A DNA stretch of 64,000 bases, from assembly GCF_040783535.2 (NCBI RefSeq), contig NZ_JBFONW020000005.1:1-64000 (forward strand), given 5' to 3'. The position numbers and the translations under genes were made by a program. The DNA is from Aestuariibius insulae. Its GTDB lineage: Bacteria > Pseudomonadota > Alphaproteobacteria > Rhodobacterales > Rhodobacteraceae. Positions 16,897 to 24,051 of the stretch are shown here, piece by piece. A model generated the notes under the pieces. That model did not search any database. It saw only the letters and a list, made by a program, of their open reading frames with translations, and was not told the origin of the DNA. Position 1 is the first letter of the stretch. Every line of letters starts with the position of its first letter.

Positions 16897-18786
16897 TCAC
16901 GCGAAGTCGTCGTCGTCTGGCGGGATGTAGCCGCTGGAGCCATCTTTGCGCAGCATGGGCAGGCCCTTGGCGTCCCGAGGCGCATCAGCGAGGCGGCTCT
17001 GGATGTCGGCCGTCAGCTGGATACCCGTATAGCCCCAGATGCCGTTTTTCTTGTGCCGCTTGTAGGTCTTGCCTGTTCGGGGATGGCGATACTTGCCGTT
17101 CCGCTCTTTGATCTTCCGCTGCAGGTTGCCCGGCTGCCACGCATGCGCGGTGTTCTCGAGCAGATACAGATAGCAGGCGTCGACCAGATCGCGGGAGGGC
17201 AGGAAGTCCGATCCCCCATCGATCTCGCAGGCCGTCGCCAAGAAATCGCCGATCGGGTCGCTATCCTTGCGGTACTCTTCGGTCGCCTGGAGGACTTGCG
17301 GCGGCTCCTGCAGCCCGCCCTCAAGATAATCCAGCAGGCCGCCGATCATCCAGTTCAGGACGCCGGACCGCTCTTCGTCGAAGAGCTCATCGCCCAGCTT
17401 CTCATTGCGCTGGCGTTCGGGGATCTGCACCTCGAACGGGCAAAGCAGCGGCCGCCGCCAGATCCCGTCATCGGTGCCGCGGATTTCGAGCTTGTGGTTC
17501 CCGGTGAAGGTCAGCTTGAAGTAGGGCGTGAAGGCGACGAAGTCGTTGTGCAAGCTGCGCACAAGCATCTCGTCGCCGCCGGTCATCTCCTTAACTTTCT
17601 GTTCCTGCAGCCGCTCGCCCTCTTCAGGCTCGTTAGTGATTGCGGCACGGGCGCCTATGAGGCGCATGAGGTCCGGAGTGGCATCCGAGCCTGACTTGCG
17701 GTTCTTGCCCGTCAGGCTTTCGATCTTCACCATCGTGGCATAGTCGCCCAGCATGCGGCGCATTAGGCCCGCCAGGAGCGATTTGCCATTGGCGCCCATC
17801 CCGTAGCAATAGAGGAACTTCTGGACCGGCAAGGCCGTCATCGACAGGCCGAACCACCGCTGCAGGAAAGCCCGCATCGCCGGATCGGGTTGGACCGTTT
17901 CGAGGAACTTATCGAATTTCGGGCAGGTCGCGTCTGGATCGTAGATCGCAGGCATCAGCTTGGTGATGTATTGCGGCCGATTGCGACCCTCGATCGCAAC
18001 GATCCGCTCATGGGGTATCAGACCGACTTCGGCCTGTTTGCCGGCACCATCCTTTCGCATGTCCGTGACGGTGAAGCGCAGGATCCCGCTTTCGGTGTTG
18101 ACGGTCAGAGGATCAGCATCGAGATCCTCAACTTCGCGATTTAGCATCGTTGTCGCCTCCGTGAGCAGGTTCTTGATCGAACCGCTATTGCCGGCCGAGC
18201 GCGCGAAGGTCTTATGCCGCTGGCGGGACGATCCGCGCCCCCAAAGCTCACCGTTCAGCTTGTCCTTTTCCGCGAGGAGCTGCTGGCGCTTCTCGACGCG
18301 TTCATCCTCGGACAGGTCCGGATAGGCTTTGTCGAAGTCGCGTAGATCGATCCGGATCGCATTGAGACGATCGACGCGCCGCCGCTCGGTCGCGCTGAGC
18401 TGAAGATGCGGGATCTCTTTCTCGATCCATTCATGGATCGACTGGGCACGGCCACGAACCGCTATCCCGTCTGGGTCGAGCTTCCAGCGTTTGCCGTCCC
18501 AGACATGCCAACCCACGCGCGGAACGAACATGCAGTCCTGCCCGCAGTAGAGGACAAAGCGATTTGCGTTGCCGGTATCGTTAAGACTTTGCTTTGCGCC
18601 TTCGATCTCAGGGCTTGGGATGCCATCGGGCGGACCATGCTCGCCCCCGCCGGGTGGCTGACCGCCATCATAGCCGCCCGTCGGCCCGGGATCTTCGCCA
18701 TCGATCTGATCGGGAAGATCATCGTCTGGCGTGACATCCTCGGCGGCATCAAAGGCCGCTCTGACCTTATCCGTCTTGTTGGTCAT
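16897..18786 (-). CDS. P4-type SF3 helicase / primase C-terminal (D5_N family)
   Basis: A 629-aa replicative helicase. The SF3 core has Walker A 'GMGANGKSLL' (about residues 329-338), Walker B-type 'ARAAITNEPEEGERL', and the sensor motif 'FKLTFTGNHKLEI'. A D5_N-like region precedes it. The N-terminal 60 residues are Gly/Pro-rich and disordered. ATG 18786 is chosen for its GGGGAG ribosome site; the TTG at 18798 is weaker. It overlaps the Toprim gene by 20 bases and would unwind phage DNA together with it. Confidence 0.92.
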   Translation of the reverse strand: MTNKTDKVRAAFDAAEDVTPDDDLPDQIDGEDPGPTGGYDGGQPPGGGEHGPPDGIPSPEIEGAKQSLNDTGNANRFVLYCGQDCMFVPRVGWHVWDGKRWKLDPDGIAVRGRAQSIHEWIEKEIPHLQLSATERRRVDRLNAIRIDLRDFDKAYPDLSEDERVEKRQQLLAEKDKLNGELWGRGSSRQRHKTFARSAGNSGSIKNLLTEATTMLNREVEDLDADPLTVNTESGILRFTVTDMRKDGAGKQAEVGLIPHERIVAIEGRNRPQYITKLMPAIYDPDATCPKFDKFLETVQPDPAMRAFLQRWFGLSMTALPVQKFLYCYGMGANGKSLLAGLMRRMLGDYATMVKIESLTGKNRKSGSDATPDLMRLIGARAAITNEPEEGERLQEQKVKEMTGGDEMLVRSLHNDFVAFTPYFKLTFTGNHKLEIRGTDDGIWRRPLLCPFEVQIPERQRNEKLGDELFDEERSGVLNWMIGGLLDYLEGGLQEPPQVLQATEEYRKDSDPIGDFLATACEIDGGSDFLPSRDLVDACYLYLLENTAHAWQPGNLQRKIKERNGKYRHPRTGKTYKRHKKNGIWGYTGIQLTADIQSRLADAPRDAKGLPMLRKDGSSGYIPPDDDDFA

Positions 18787-19891
18787 TGAGCTCCCCAATC
18801 AACACGTCATTGAGGTCGACACCCTCCCCGGCATGGACGATCTGTGCGCGCAGGTCGGCCCTATGGGCTATCGCCCGCTTCAGCCCGGATTCGAGCTTGG
18901 CACGGGTCATTCTTGGATCGGAATCGCCGTCCATCAGGTAGATCAGCCGCTTGGTCCAGGGGGGCGGAAGAAAGGCGTTCTCATCGTTCAGGTCCGGCAG
19001 ACCGGAATAGCGCTTACCCTGAACTTTCCGCATCCTGCCGGACATGTTGCCGAGATCGACGCCGCACCAATAATCCGCGACGGGCAAGGGGCGCGCGACC
19101 ATCGCTGTCGACGTCGTCTCGATCCCCTCCCCCATGACGAGAACTGACGGCTTGTCGAGGCGGGTCAGGCGGATTGCCCCGCCCTTCTTCGAGCCTAGAA
19201 CTTTCTTGGCGTCGAGCATTTTGCCGTCATGCTCAATGATGACCTTCCACTTCGACTTCGGCGAGGACAGATCCATCCAAGTCCGGTGCACCCCGATCAG
19301 TTGACCCGAAGGGGCCAAGATCGCGGCGAGCATGGCCGGGCCGCGATGCAACTCCGTCCATTGGCCATCGATCATATGCATGTAGCGAAGGTTCGGGTGA
19401 AACCGCAGCGCAGGTGGAGGTGTGTCGAATTCGATCCCGCGCATGGTGAGGTAGGTCTCAGCGGTGCTTCCGGAAAAGATGCACCCCTCAGCCCAGAGCG
19501 CGCGGGCCATCCGGATCGCATCGGCCCGCTTGCGCGCGGCTGTCTCCTGCCGTCTTTGTTCGGCGGCCTCATGGGCCGCTTTGCGCTCCGCCTTCTCCGC
19601 CCCGGTCAGCTCAACCTGGCGCTCGCCGACCAGCCAATCCATAGCCTCGCGGAAACTGCAATTGAGGACATGCTCGACCAACCGTATCCCATCGCCGCCC
19701 CCGCAGGCCCGGCAATTGAAGACGCCATCATCGGGGTGGATCGCGAACCTGTCGGTCCCGCCGCATTTAGGGCAAGGCCCAACCAGCTCATGACTTGCAG
19801 GCTTAAGGCCCTCGATCTTCAATCGATCGGCAATTTCCTTGATCGGGATCAGTCGGGCCTCGAAGAGCCTCTCGTCATCGGCCTGTGTCAT
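18767..19891 (-). CDS. DNA primase with zinc finger and Toprim domain
   Basis: A 374-aa protein. Cys40-x2-Cys43 and Cys60-x2-Cys63 (CPKCGG, CRACGG) form a CHC2-like zinc finger. The C-terminal half holds a Toprim fold: 'VMGEGIETT' gives the Glu and 'IYLMDGDSDP' the DxD metal site. It has the split phage-primase arrangement, where zinc-finger/Toprim and helicase are separate but adjacent genes. The upstream gene overlaps by four bases. Confidence 0.9.
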   Translation of the reverse strand: MTQADDERLFEARLIPIKEIADRLKIEGLKPASHELVGPCPKCGGTDRFAIHPDDGVFNCRACGGGDGIRLVEHVLNCSFREAMDWLVGERQVELTGAEKAERKAAHEAAEQRRQETAARKRADAIRMARALWAEGCIFSGSTAETYLTMRGIEFDTPPPALRFHPNLRYMHMIDGQWTELHRGPAMLAAILAPSGQLIGVHRTWMDLSSPKSKWKVIIEHDGKMLDAKKVLGSKKGGAIRLTRLDKPSVLVMGEGIETTSTAMVARPLPVADYWCGVDLGNMSGRMRKVQGKRYSGLPDLNDENAFLPPPWTKRLIYLMDGDSDPRMTRAKLESGLKRAIAHRADLRAQIVHAGEGVDLNDVLIGELNDQQDG

Positions 19892-20223
19892 TCGCCGATC
19901 CTCCGACCAAGACAGCGCTCCGCGAGGGTTAGATGCGACATCTGAATCACGTGACGGAGGTCAGTGATTACTTGGATAAATGTTCGATCACTATGATGGA
20001 GAGACGCGAGATCTCTGGCGATCGCCAACAAACGAACCGTAGTATCATGAAGCTCTCGGTCTTCGTACTCTCGGGTGAATGTACGCTCTTGGACGATCCG
20101 CTGAAGCCGGTTCATCTCCGAGATCACTACGGCCTGTTCGCTTACTGGCAAACACCGACATGCAAGCGCACCCCCGAGATGCAGCAACGCCCGTTCCTCG
20201 GGGGTGGGCGTGCGACTAGGCAT
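19888..20223 (-). CDS. Hypothetical early phage protein, 111 aa
   Basis: Starts MPSRTPTPEERALLHLGGAL at ATG 20223, which overlaps the preceding gene by eight bases and has a G-rich ribosome site. The sequence is helical and contains several His and Cys residues (ALACRCLPV). The stop overlaps the primase start. Not recognised; membership in the early leftward operon suggests a replication or regulatory accessory. Confidence 0.6.
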   Translation of the reverse strand: MPSRTPTPEERALLHLGGALACRCLPVSEQAVVISEMNRLQRIVQERTFTREYEDRELHDTTVRLLAIARDLASLHHSDRTFIQVITDLRHVIQMSHLTLAERCLGRRIGE

Positions 20224-20452
20224 GCTGCCCCCCCTTCCGCTCGGCCCACCACCGCACGGACATAGACCCGTCATGGCGATCGAGCGGCTCATCTCGGATC
20301 GCCTTGTCGATACGGTGATAGGCGCCGATTACACTACTGCGCGACACAGAGAAGCGGACCGCGATCTGAGCGAAGGTGAGACCCTCAACATCCTTCAGAT
20401 GCATCAGCTGCAACAGCCGTTGATCGGTCCATTCGGAGCTATGTGGGCTCAT
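20216..20452 (-). CDS. Small helix-turn-helix protein, GcrA-like pattern
   Basis: A 78-aa protein. 'WTDQRLLQLMHLKDVEGLTFAQIAVRFSVSRSSVIGAYHRID' resembles the N-terminal HTH of GcrA (W.D.r...L..l...G.s..qIA..l.vsr.aVIG..hRl), the alphaproteobacterial cell-cycle regulator. It lacks the GcrA C-terminal sigma-binding region. A generic sigma-region-4-like HTH is the alternative. ATG 20452 lies inside the end of the upstream gene, so translation may be coupled. Confidence 0.65.
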   Translation of the reverse strand: MSPHSSEWTDQRLLQLMHLKDVEGLTFAQIAVRFSVSRSSVIGAYHRIDKAIRDEPLDRHDGSMSVRWWAERKGGQHA

Positions 20453-20606
20453 GATAGCCCTCCTGTGTCCGAATGAAGGCTGCAATGGCATCGAGTTCAT
20501 CGGCCATCGACGGCTTGAGATAGCCGTCCATCACGACCGTCTTTTCGATCCCGTCAAAGCTGATCCGGTACCGGGTCAGGCTCGGAAACTTGGGATCCGC
20601 AGACAT
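20439..20606 (-). CDS. Hypothetical early phage protein, about 55-69 aa
   Basis: The shared part starts MSADPKFPSLTRYRISFDG and ends RTQEGYHEPT; a small alpha/beta protein of unknown function. ATG 20606 is given, but a TTG at 20648 would overlap the previous stop as TTGA, has GAGG upstream and would add 14 residues. The neighbouring genes use such overlaps, so the longer form is quite possible. Confidence 0.5.
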   Translation of the reverse strand: MSADPKFPSLTRYRISFDGIEKTVVMDGYLKPSMADELDAIAAFIRTQEGYHEPT

Positions 20607-20644
20607 CTCCACGGCCAAGCTATCCAGAGGGAAAACGCGAGGCG

Positions 20645-21007
20645 TCAAGACGGCGCCTCGAGGAGTATCTTGAGCCGACCGTCGCTCGAAACACTGAGAC
20701 CAAGGCGACGGCAATCTTCCCGAACCGTTGATTCATGGACGCCCCAATCGAGAGCGATTTGAGAAAGCGTGCGACCTGCCTTCAGATCCCGCTCGATTGT
20801 GCTGCGTCGACGGTCTGCCTTGGTCCTCTGGCGATCGCGCCATTTCTTGCTCAGGCAGTTCCGATCATCCACCGCGACGAGATCTTGTTGCTCCTCATTC
20901 CAGCGGTACTCGCCCAGACCGGTGGCGCCTCGTGCGATTCTCTGCACCTTCCCACGCTTCATAGCCGCATCGATAAGGCGGCGCTCTTCGGCGGTCAGGC
21001 TGCTCAT
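20645..21007 (-). CDS. HTH protein, hypothetical early phage regulator
   Basis: A 120-aa protein. 'DLKAGRTLSQIALDWGVHESTVREDCRRLGL' (about residues 78-108) is a helix-turn-helix. The N-terminal half is basic (KKWRDRQRTKADRRRST). ATG 21007 overlaps the upstream stop (ATGA); a farther ATG at 21031 would deepen the overlap. Probably a DNA-binding accessory of the early operon; target unknown. Confidence 0.65.
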   Translation of the reverse strand: MSSLTAEERRLIDAAMKRGKVQRIARGATGLGEYRWNEEQQDLVAVDDRNCLSKKWRDRQRTKADRRRSTIERDLKAGRTLSQIALDWGVHESTVREDCRRLGLSVSSDGRLKILLEAPS

Positions 21008-21237
21008 GCCGAAACCATCGTAATCAGACATTTTCCGTATGTTTCCCGCTGATAAATCCGCTGCACGGACACGGAGAAATTCACGCGCTGGCGTATCCCA
21101 ATCGGACTGTCTGACGGCGTGTTCACCAACATTCGGACATCAAGCCCGGCCTCCTCGGCTCGCTGGATCGCGTTGGCAAACTCGGCCGCGCGGTTATAGA
21201 CATCCTCGACAATAGCTTCGTCAGACGGGCTGCTCAT
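21004..21237 (-). CDS. Hypothetical early phage protein, 77 aa
   Basis: Starts MSSPSDEAIVEDVYNRAAEF; acidic helical N-terminus and a beta-rich C-terminal half with 'IGIRQRVNFSVSVQRIYQRETYG'. Not recognised. ATGA overlaps at both ends (with the genes at 21234-21482 and 20645-21007) support it as a real, coupled gene. Confidence 0.6.
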   Translation of the reverse strand: MSSPSDEAIVEDVYNRAAEFANAIQRAEEAGLDVRMLVNTPSDSPIGIRQRVNFSVSVQRIYQRETYGKCLITMVSA

Positions 21238-21482
21238 TCGGCTGTCTCCCTATTGCGATTGCGAAATTCGAAGATCAGGCGTTGCATGCGCCATGCCTCC
21301 TTCGACGACGGCCAGAACCCGCCTCGGTTTTCCTTTGCGATCATCGACGCGCAGAAACGGCGATCCGTCCGAGCAATGCCGGGCGCTCTGACGAGAATGC
21401 GCATCCAGGACGTGATCCGGTCCCGCTCGGCTTGGGTGATCCGGGCCCTCGCAGTACGTGTCGGGGCTTTGAATGCCGTCAT
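21234..21482 (-). CDS. Hypothetical early phage protein, 82 aa
   Basis: A very basic protein (MTAFKAPTRTARARITQAER...RMQRLIFEFRNRNRETAE), mostly helical with one WPS turn. Possibly nucleic-acid binding by charge; no family recognised. ATGA overlaps at both its start and its stop. Confidence 0.55.
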   Translation of the reverse strand: MTAFKAPTRTARARITQAERDRITSWMRILVRAPGIARTDRRFCASMIAKENRGGFWPSSKEAWRMQRLIFEFRNRNRETAE

Positions 21483-21859
21483 CCCCTGCCCTTCCGAAGT
21501 GATCTGAGATGGCCTGCCGCCGGTACGGCTTCGCCCACGAGCTCAGTTGGGGCCCGGCTCAGGCCCCCTATATCCGTCGTGGCGGCACGGCCCTGTGCCT
21601 CGCAACCAGGCACACCGAAACCAGGTTGTCTCTGTTGATCAGGCCGCGAAGGCGTCATGCTTTTCAGCGAGGCTGACACCTGAATTGATTGAAGCGGAGG
21701 ACGCTGCCCCGCCGGAATTACTTGAAGCCGCCGCCCGCGCCGGAGCGAGTGAGAACAACGCGACGGGCGGCGGCTGGAAGGCTCTTTGCTCTTAGCGGCG
21801 CGTGGCCTTCCGTTCGAAACGCGACTGAATGCAATGTTAGCTTTTGCTGGAGCGGTCAT
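21479..21859 (-). CDS. Hypothetical early phage protein, 126 aa, low complexity
   Basis: A Ser/Arg/Pro/Gln-rich protein starting MTAPAKANIAFSRVSNGRPR. By composition it would be doubtful, but its start overlaps the Cro-like stop (ATGA at 21856-21859) and its stop overlaps the next start (ATGA at 21479-21482), the same linkage as the rest of the operon. Function unknown. Confidence 0.45.
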   Translation of the reverse strand: MTAPAKANIAFSRVSNGRPRAAKSKEPSSRRPSRCSHSLRRGRRLQVIPAGQRPPLQSIQVSASLKSMTPSRPDQQRQPGFGVPGCEAQGRAATTDIGGLSRAPTELVGEAVPAAGHLRSLRKGRG

Positions 21860-22137
21860 GAACCGCTTCCTTGAAGACGCTCTGAAATGCCCCCACTTCG
21901 ATTAGTATACTGCTCAGCATTTCGATTTTGAGTTTGACCGAGGACCTTGAATTGGGACCAGGAATCTACCGGCACTTCTCCGTCTGTTGCATCGGAAATG
22001 CGCAGAGCTGCAGACAAACTCAGCCTAGGATTCTCGCTGCAGAGCTTCGAGACGTTTGGCTGCGACATGCCGATGCGCTTCGCAAACTGCTGCTGCGTTT
22101 CACCTCGATCTTCCAGATATCGTGCAAGCGAACTCAT
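21856..22137 (-). CDS. Cro-like repressor (HTH)
   Basis: A 93-aa protein whose first 50 residues form a Cro/CI helix-turn-helix: 'EDRGETQQQFAKRIGMSQPNVSKLCSENPRLSLSAALRISDAT'. The C-terminus is short and polar. It is the first gene of the leftward early operon. A promoter with -35 TTGACG (rc 22169-22174), 17-nt spacer and -10 CATATC (rc 22146-22151) ends about seven bases before the ATG, so the mRNA would be leaderless or almost so. Confidence 0.85.
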   Translation of the reverse strand: MSSLARYLEDRGETQQQFAKRIGMSQPNVSKLCSENPRLSLSAALRISDATDGEVPVDSWSQFKVLGQTQNRNAEQYTNRSGGISERLQGSGS

Positions 22138-22145
22138 GGGATGAG

Positions 22146-22179
22146 GATATGCCTGTGAAGAATATGCCCGTCAAGAATA
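22146..22179 (-). promoter_or_regulatory. Leftward early promoter overlapped by two 17-bp operator sites
   Basis: Operator-like sites TATGCCTGTGAAGAATA (22148-22164) and TATGCCCGTCAAGAATA (22163-22179) are tandem with a 15-bp period. They cover the -10 and -35 of the promoter for the Cro-like gene. The better palindromic copy of the same site lies at 22704-22720, so one regulator probably controls both promoters. Confidence 0.7.
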
Positions 22180-22232
22180 TTATTCCTACTAGCGGCTGGT
22201 TAGCTCATCATGACGCGTGCAATTTGCATCCC

Positions 22233-22514
22233 ATGAAGAACCTAAAGCAGATCAGAGAGCAGCGAGGCCTATCTCAGGCAGATTTGGCCGAAATGGCAGA
22301 GATGAGCCAAGGGACGATCTCAAAGATCGAGAGCGGCTATGATGGCATCACTCTCCGACAGATAAACAAGCTTGCAACTTGCTTGGAGGTCGAGCCTGTC
22401 ACGCTGTTCGGTGCAAGTGACTTCATCAATCGCGTTTTGCGGGCGGCCGACGATCTTCCGGAGGATCATCGATCTGCCGCGTTGACAGTTCTGGAGTCAA
22501 TGAGTCGCCGCTGA
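22233..22514 (+). CDS. CI-like XRE-family repressor
   Basis: A 93-aa protein; residues 1-60 are a clear XRE HTH ('LKQIREQRGLSQADLAEMAEMSQGTISKIESGYDGITLRQINKLATCLEV'). The short helical C-terminus may dimerise; there is no LexA/CI-type peptidase domain, so induction would not be by RecA-driven self-cleavage. It diverges from the Cro-like gene across the operators. ATG 22233 is chosen because it begins the HTH; the upstream in-frame ATGs read through the operator region. Confidence 0.85.
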   Translation: MKNLKQIREQRGLSQADLAEMAEMSQGTISKIESGYDGITLRQINKLATCLEVEPVTLFGASDFINRVLRAADDLPEDHRSAALTVLESMSRR

Positions 22515-22679
22515 GGGTCGCTTTGGAACCGAAAACAATGCACGCATAAGCCCAAAGCTCGTGAGTCGAAAGCTTGGCCAGCATTTCTTTCAAGGCCCCC
22601 TCCCATTCTATGAATAATTGCGAACCCAGCGCTTCGCTCTACCAATCAGTGTAGCTGCGCGGCGGGTGTTATTGAAAAA

Positions 22680-22724
22680 CATTCCTGTCAGGCATTGACG
22701 GATTATGCCTGTCAGGCATATATC
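22680..22724 (+). promoter_or_regulatory. Rightward promoter with two operator sites
   Basis: The -35 is TTGACG at 22695-22700; the -10 is TATATC at 22719-22724 (spacer 18) or ATATAT at 22718 (spacer 17). A perfect palindromic operator TATGCCTG-T-CAGGCATA (22704-22720) fills the spacer, and a second copy CATTCCTGTCAGGCATT (22680-22696) overlaps the -35. It drives the small rightward genes. Confidence 0.75.
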
Positions 22725-22748
22725 TGAGCTTCAGAAGGAGCCAGATGT

Positions 22749-22934
22749 ATGCAAACCGACAGATTTCCAACGACATTATTCCAATTGGAACCTGCTGCTG
22801 TGCGACTTTCACGGTCGTGCGGTCAACCTATCGGAACCATCATCGCCATCGCATCCGAATGGGACGATGACGGCACGCCGCCAATTCCGATGCTGCCGCC
22901 CCCGCCTCCGGCGCAGCAAGCTCCCGGGTGCTAA
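22749..22934 (+). CDS. Hypothetical small phage protein, 61 aa
   Basis: ATG 22749 lies eight bases after AAGGAG and about 18 bases after the predicted start of the operator-controlled promoter. The protein begins MQTDRFPTTLFQLEPAAVRL and ends with a proline run (PMLPPPPPAQQAPGC). An ATG at 22745 in another frame gives a 41-aa alternative with poorer spacing. Being the first gene under lytic-type control it deserves testing; function unknown. Confidence 0.5.
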   Translation: MQTDRFPTTLFQLEPAAVRLSRSCGQPIGTIIAIASEWDDDGTPPIPMLPPPPPAQQAPGC

Positions 22935-22936
22935 AC

Positions 22937-23152
22937 ATGAGGTCGTTCGTCCACATCTCATGCGCGGTAGAGACACTTGGCGCCCGCGCTGTGGCAAGCA
23001 ATCCTGACGTCGCCCGGCGCAACTATCAGCTCCGAACACTTGCATGGGCTAGCCTCATGTCTGCTCGTGGCAAGCGGGTGAATATGACTCGGCTTAATGC
23101 TGATGCGCGCGACCGTTGTAAGCTCGACCGGCGCATTCACGTGGTGTCCTGA
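22937..23152 (+). CDS. Possible small protein, 71 aa
   Basis: Begins MRSFVHISCAVETLGARAVA two bases after the previous stop. It is basic, with no known motif and no clear ribosome site; a GTG at 22928 is an alternative. Supported only by the open frame and its fit between two other rightward genes. Confidence 0.3.
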   Translation: MRSFVHISCAVETLGARAVASNPDVARRNYQLRTLAWASLMSARGKRVNMTRLNADARDRCKLDRRIHVVS

Positions 23153-23219
23153 GATGGGTGTGGAACCCATGCGCAACGCGGACCCGCATAGCGAAAACCA
23201 AACTCTCGGAGGAAGTGGT

Positions 23220-23672
23220 ATGACGACGGATTTATTGCCGTGCCCGTGGTGTGGATCGCGTGATTTGATCATGCCGCCTGAGATGTATCGGATGTTTGGA
23301 TTTGAGCAGGTCGCATGCAAGGCCTGCGGCGCAACCGGGCCACGACATCGCGAGGGTCGAGATATCGCGGATCTATGGAACCGCAGGTTCGTCCAGATGG
23401 CATTTGGCGGGGTTGGCGGTGCCAGATCTCAATTGCCGACGGTCATCGATGATTTCCAGATCCACGCCGAGGAGATGCAAGACGCGAAGTGGGGTCCGTC
23501 CCACGCGGCCAGATTGGCAGACCGCAGGGCGATTATCTGCAGTCGGTCGCCGTGGATGCAGATGCGCGATTGGTTTGTGAATCGGACAGATATCGAATTG
23601 ATACTGCTGGTCATCTGCGCCTTCGCAACGGGGCTACTCGCCTTTATCGCCGCCCAGGGGGTGCTTTGGTGA
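23220..23672 (+). CDS. Lar-like zinc-finger protein with C-terminal membrane segment
   Basis: A 150-aa protein. Residues 5-60 match the Lar/restriction-alleviation zinc finger: 'LLPCPWCGSRD' and 'ACKACGATGPRHREGRDIADLWNRRF', two CxxC pairs and the terminal WNRR. Lar of Rac prophage protects phage DNA from type I restriction by altering the host enzyme. The C-terminus (about 127-147, ELILLVICAFATGLLAFIAA) is one membrane helix, unusual for Lar. GGAGGAA precedes ATG 23220; longer in-frame starts lack ribosome sites. Confidence 0.75.
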   Translation: MTTDLLPCPWCGSRDLIMPPEMYRMFGFEQVACKACGATGPRHREGRDIADLWNRRFVQMAFGGVGGARSQLPTVIDDFQIHAEEMQDAKWGPSHAARLADRRAIICSRSPWMQMRDWFVNRTDIELILLVICAFATGLLAFIAAQGVLW

Positions 23673-23824
23673 CCGTTCAGGCGCGCAGGGGTCGTAACAC
23701 CCCCCTTCGAAGCGCCTCGCTGAGCGGGGTTGAGGTTGCTCCGTACCGAGCGGAGCCGCGCACGCCTCCGCCGCTCAGCGAGGCGCTCTTGATCGCAATG
23801 CCTCCTCCATCCTTGGCCGGCTGA
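23669..23824 (+). CDS. Possible coupled small ORF, 51 aa
   Basis: A GTG at 23669 overlaps the preceding stop (GTGA). The product begins MTVQARRGRNTPLRSASLSG and is basic and Pro-rich. The frame spans a long nested inverted repeat (23711-23787), so the region may act as structure and not as protein code. Confidence 0.35.
   Translation: MTVQARRGRNTPLRSASLSGVEVAPYRAEPRTPPPLSEALLIAMPPPSLAG
23711..23787. repeat. Nested inverted repeat (17-bp perfect arms)
   Basis: AGCGCCTCGCTGAGCGG (23711-23727) is exactly complementary to 23771-23787. Inside it GCTCCG (23738-23743) pairs with CGGAGC (23751-23756) across seven bases. A transcript could form a two-tier stem-loop. There is no T-run after it, so it is not a standard terminator. 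Confidence 0.8.
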
Positions 23825-23886
23825 TGACGTTGGCACGTCACGAAGATCAGGCAGAACGCTCGCGGATCGCGGAGTTCCATCAATGA
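23824..23886 (+). CDS. Possible micro-ORF, 20 aa
   Basis: ATG 23824 overlaps the previous stop (TGATG), and its own stop overlaps the next ATG (ATGA). The product is MTLARHEDQAERSRIAEFHQ. Such linkage suggests translational coupling, but a 20-residue frame proves little. Confidence 0.25.
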   Translation: MTLARHEDQAERSRIAEFHQ

Positions 23887-24038
23887 TCGACTTAGTCGTC
23901 TTTCAGATCGGTATTGAGGCGATCCGCCTAGATCTCGTCAAAGTGGAGCGGCACAATTGCACCCGCAACCTAAGGCGAGAAGGGTCGCCGCTGTTGTTGG
24001 TTTATTACCCGAAGGTCAACGGTTTCAATTTCATTTGA
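23883..24038 (+). CDS. Hypothetical small phage protein, 51 aa
   Basis: ATG 23883 with GGAG eight bases upstream. The product (MIDLVVFQIGIEAIRLDLVK...) starts with a hydrophobic strand-helix pattern and ends NGFNFI. The stop lies 13 bases before the next gene. No family recognised. Confidence 0.5.
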   Translation: MIDLVVFQIGIEAIRLDLVKVERHNCTRNLRREGSPLLLVYYPKVNGFNFI

Positions 24039-24051
24039 TAGGAGGAAGATT

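Noticed and set aside
16421..16900. A 159-codon minus-strand ORF
   Set aside because: It lies wholly in the repeat-rich region, contains the inverted repeats and has no protein-like pattern.
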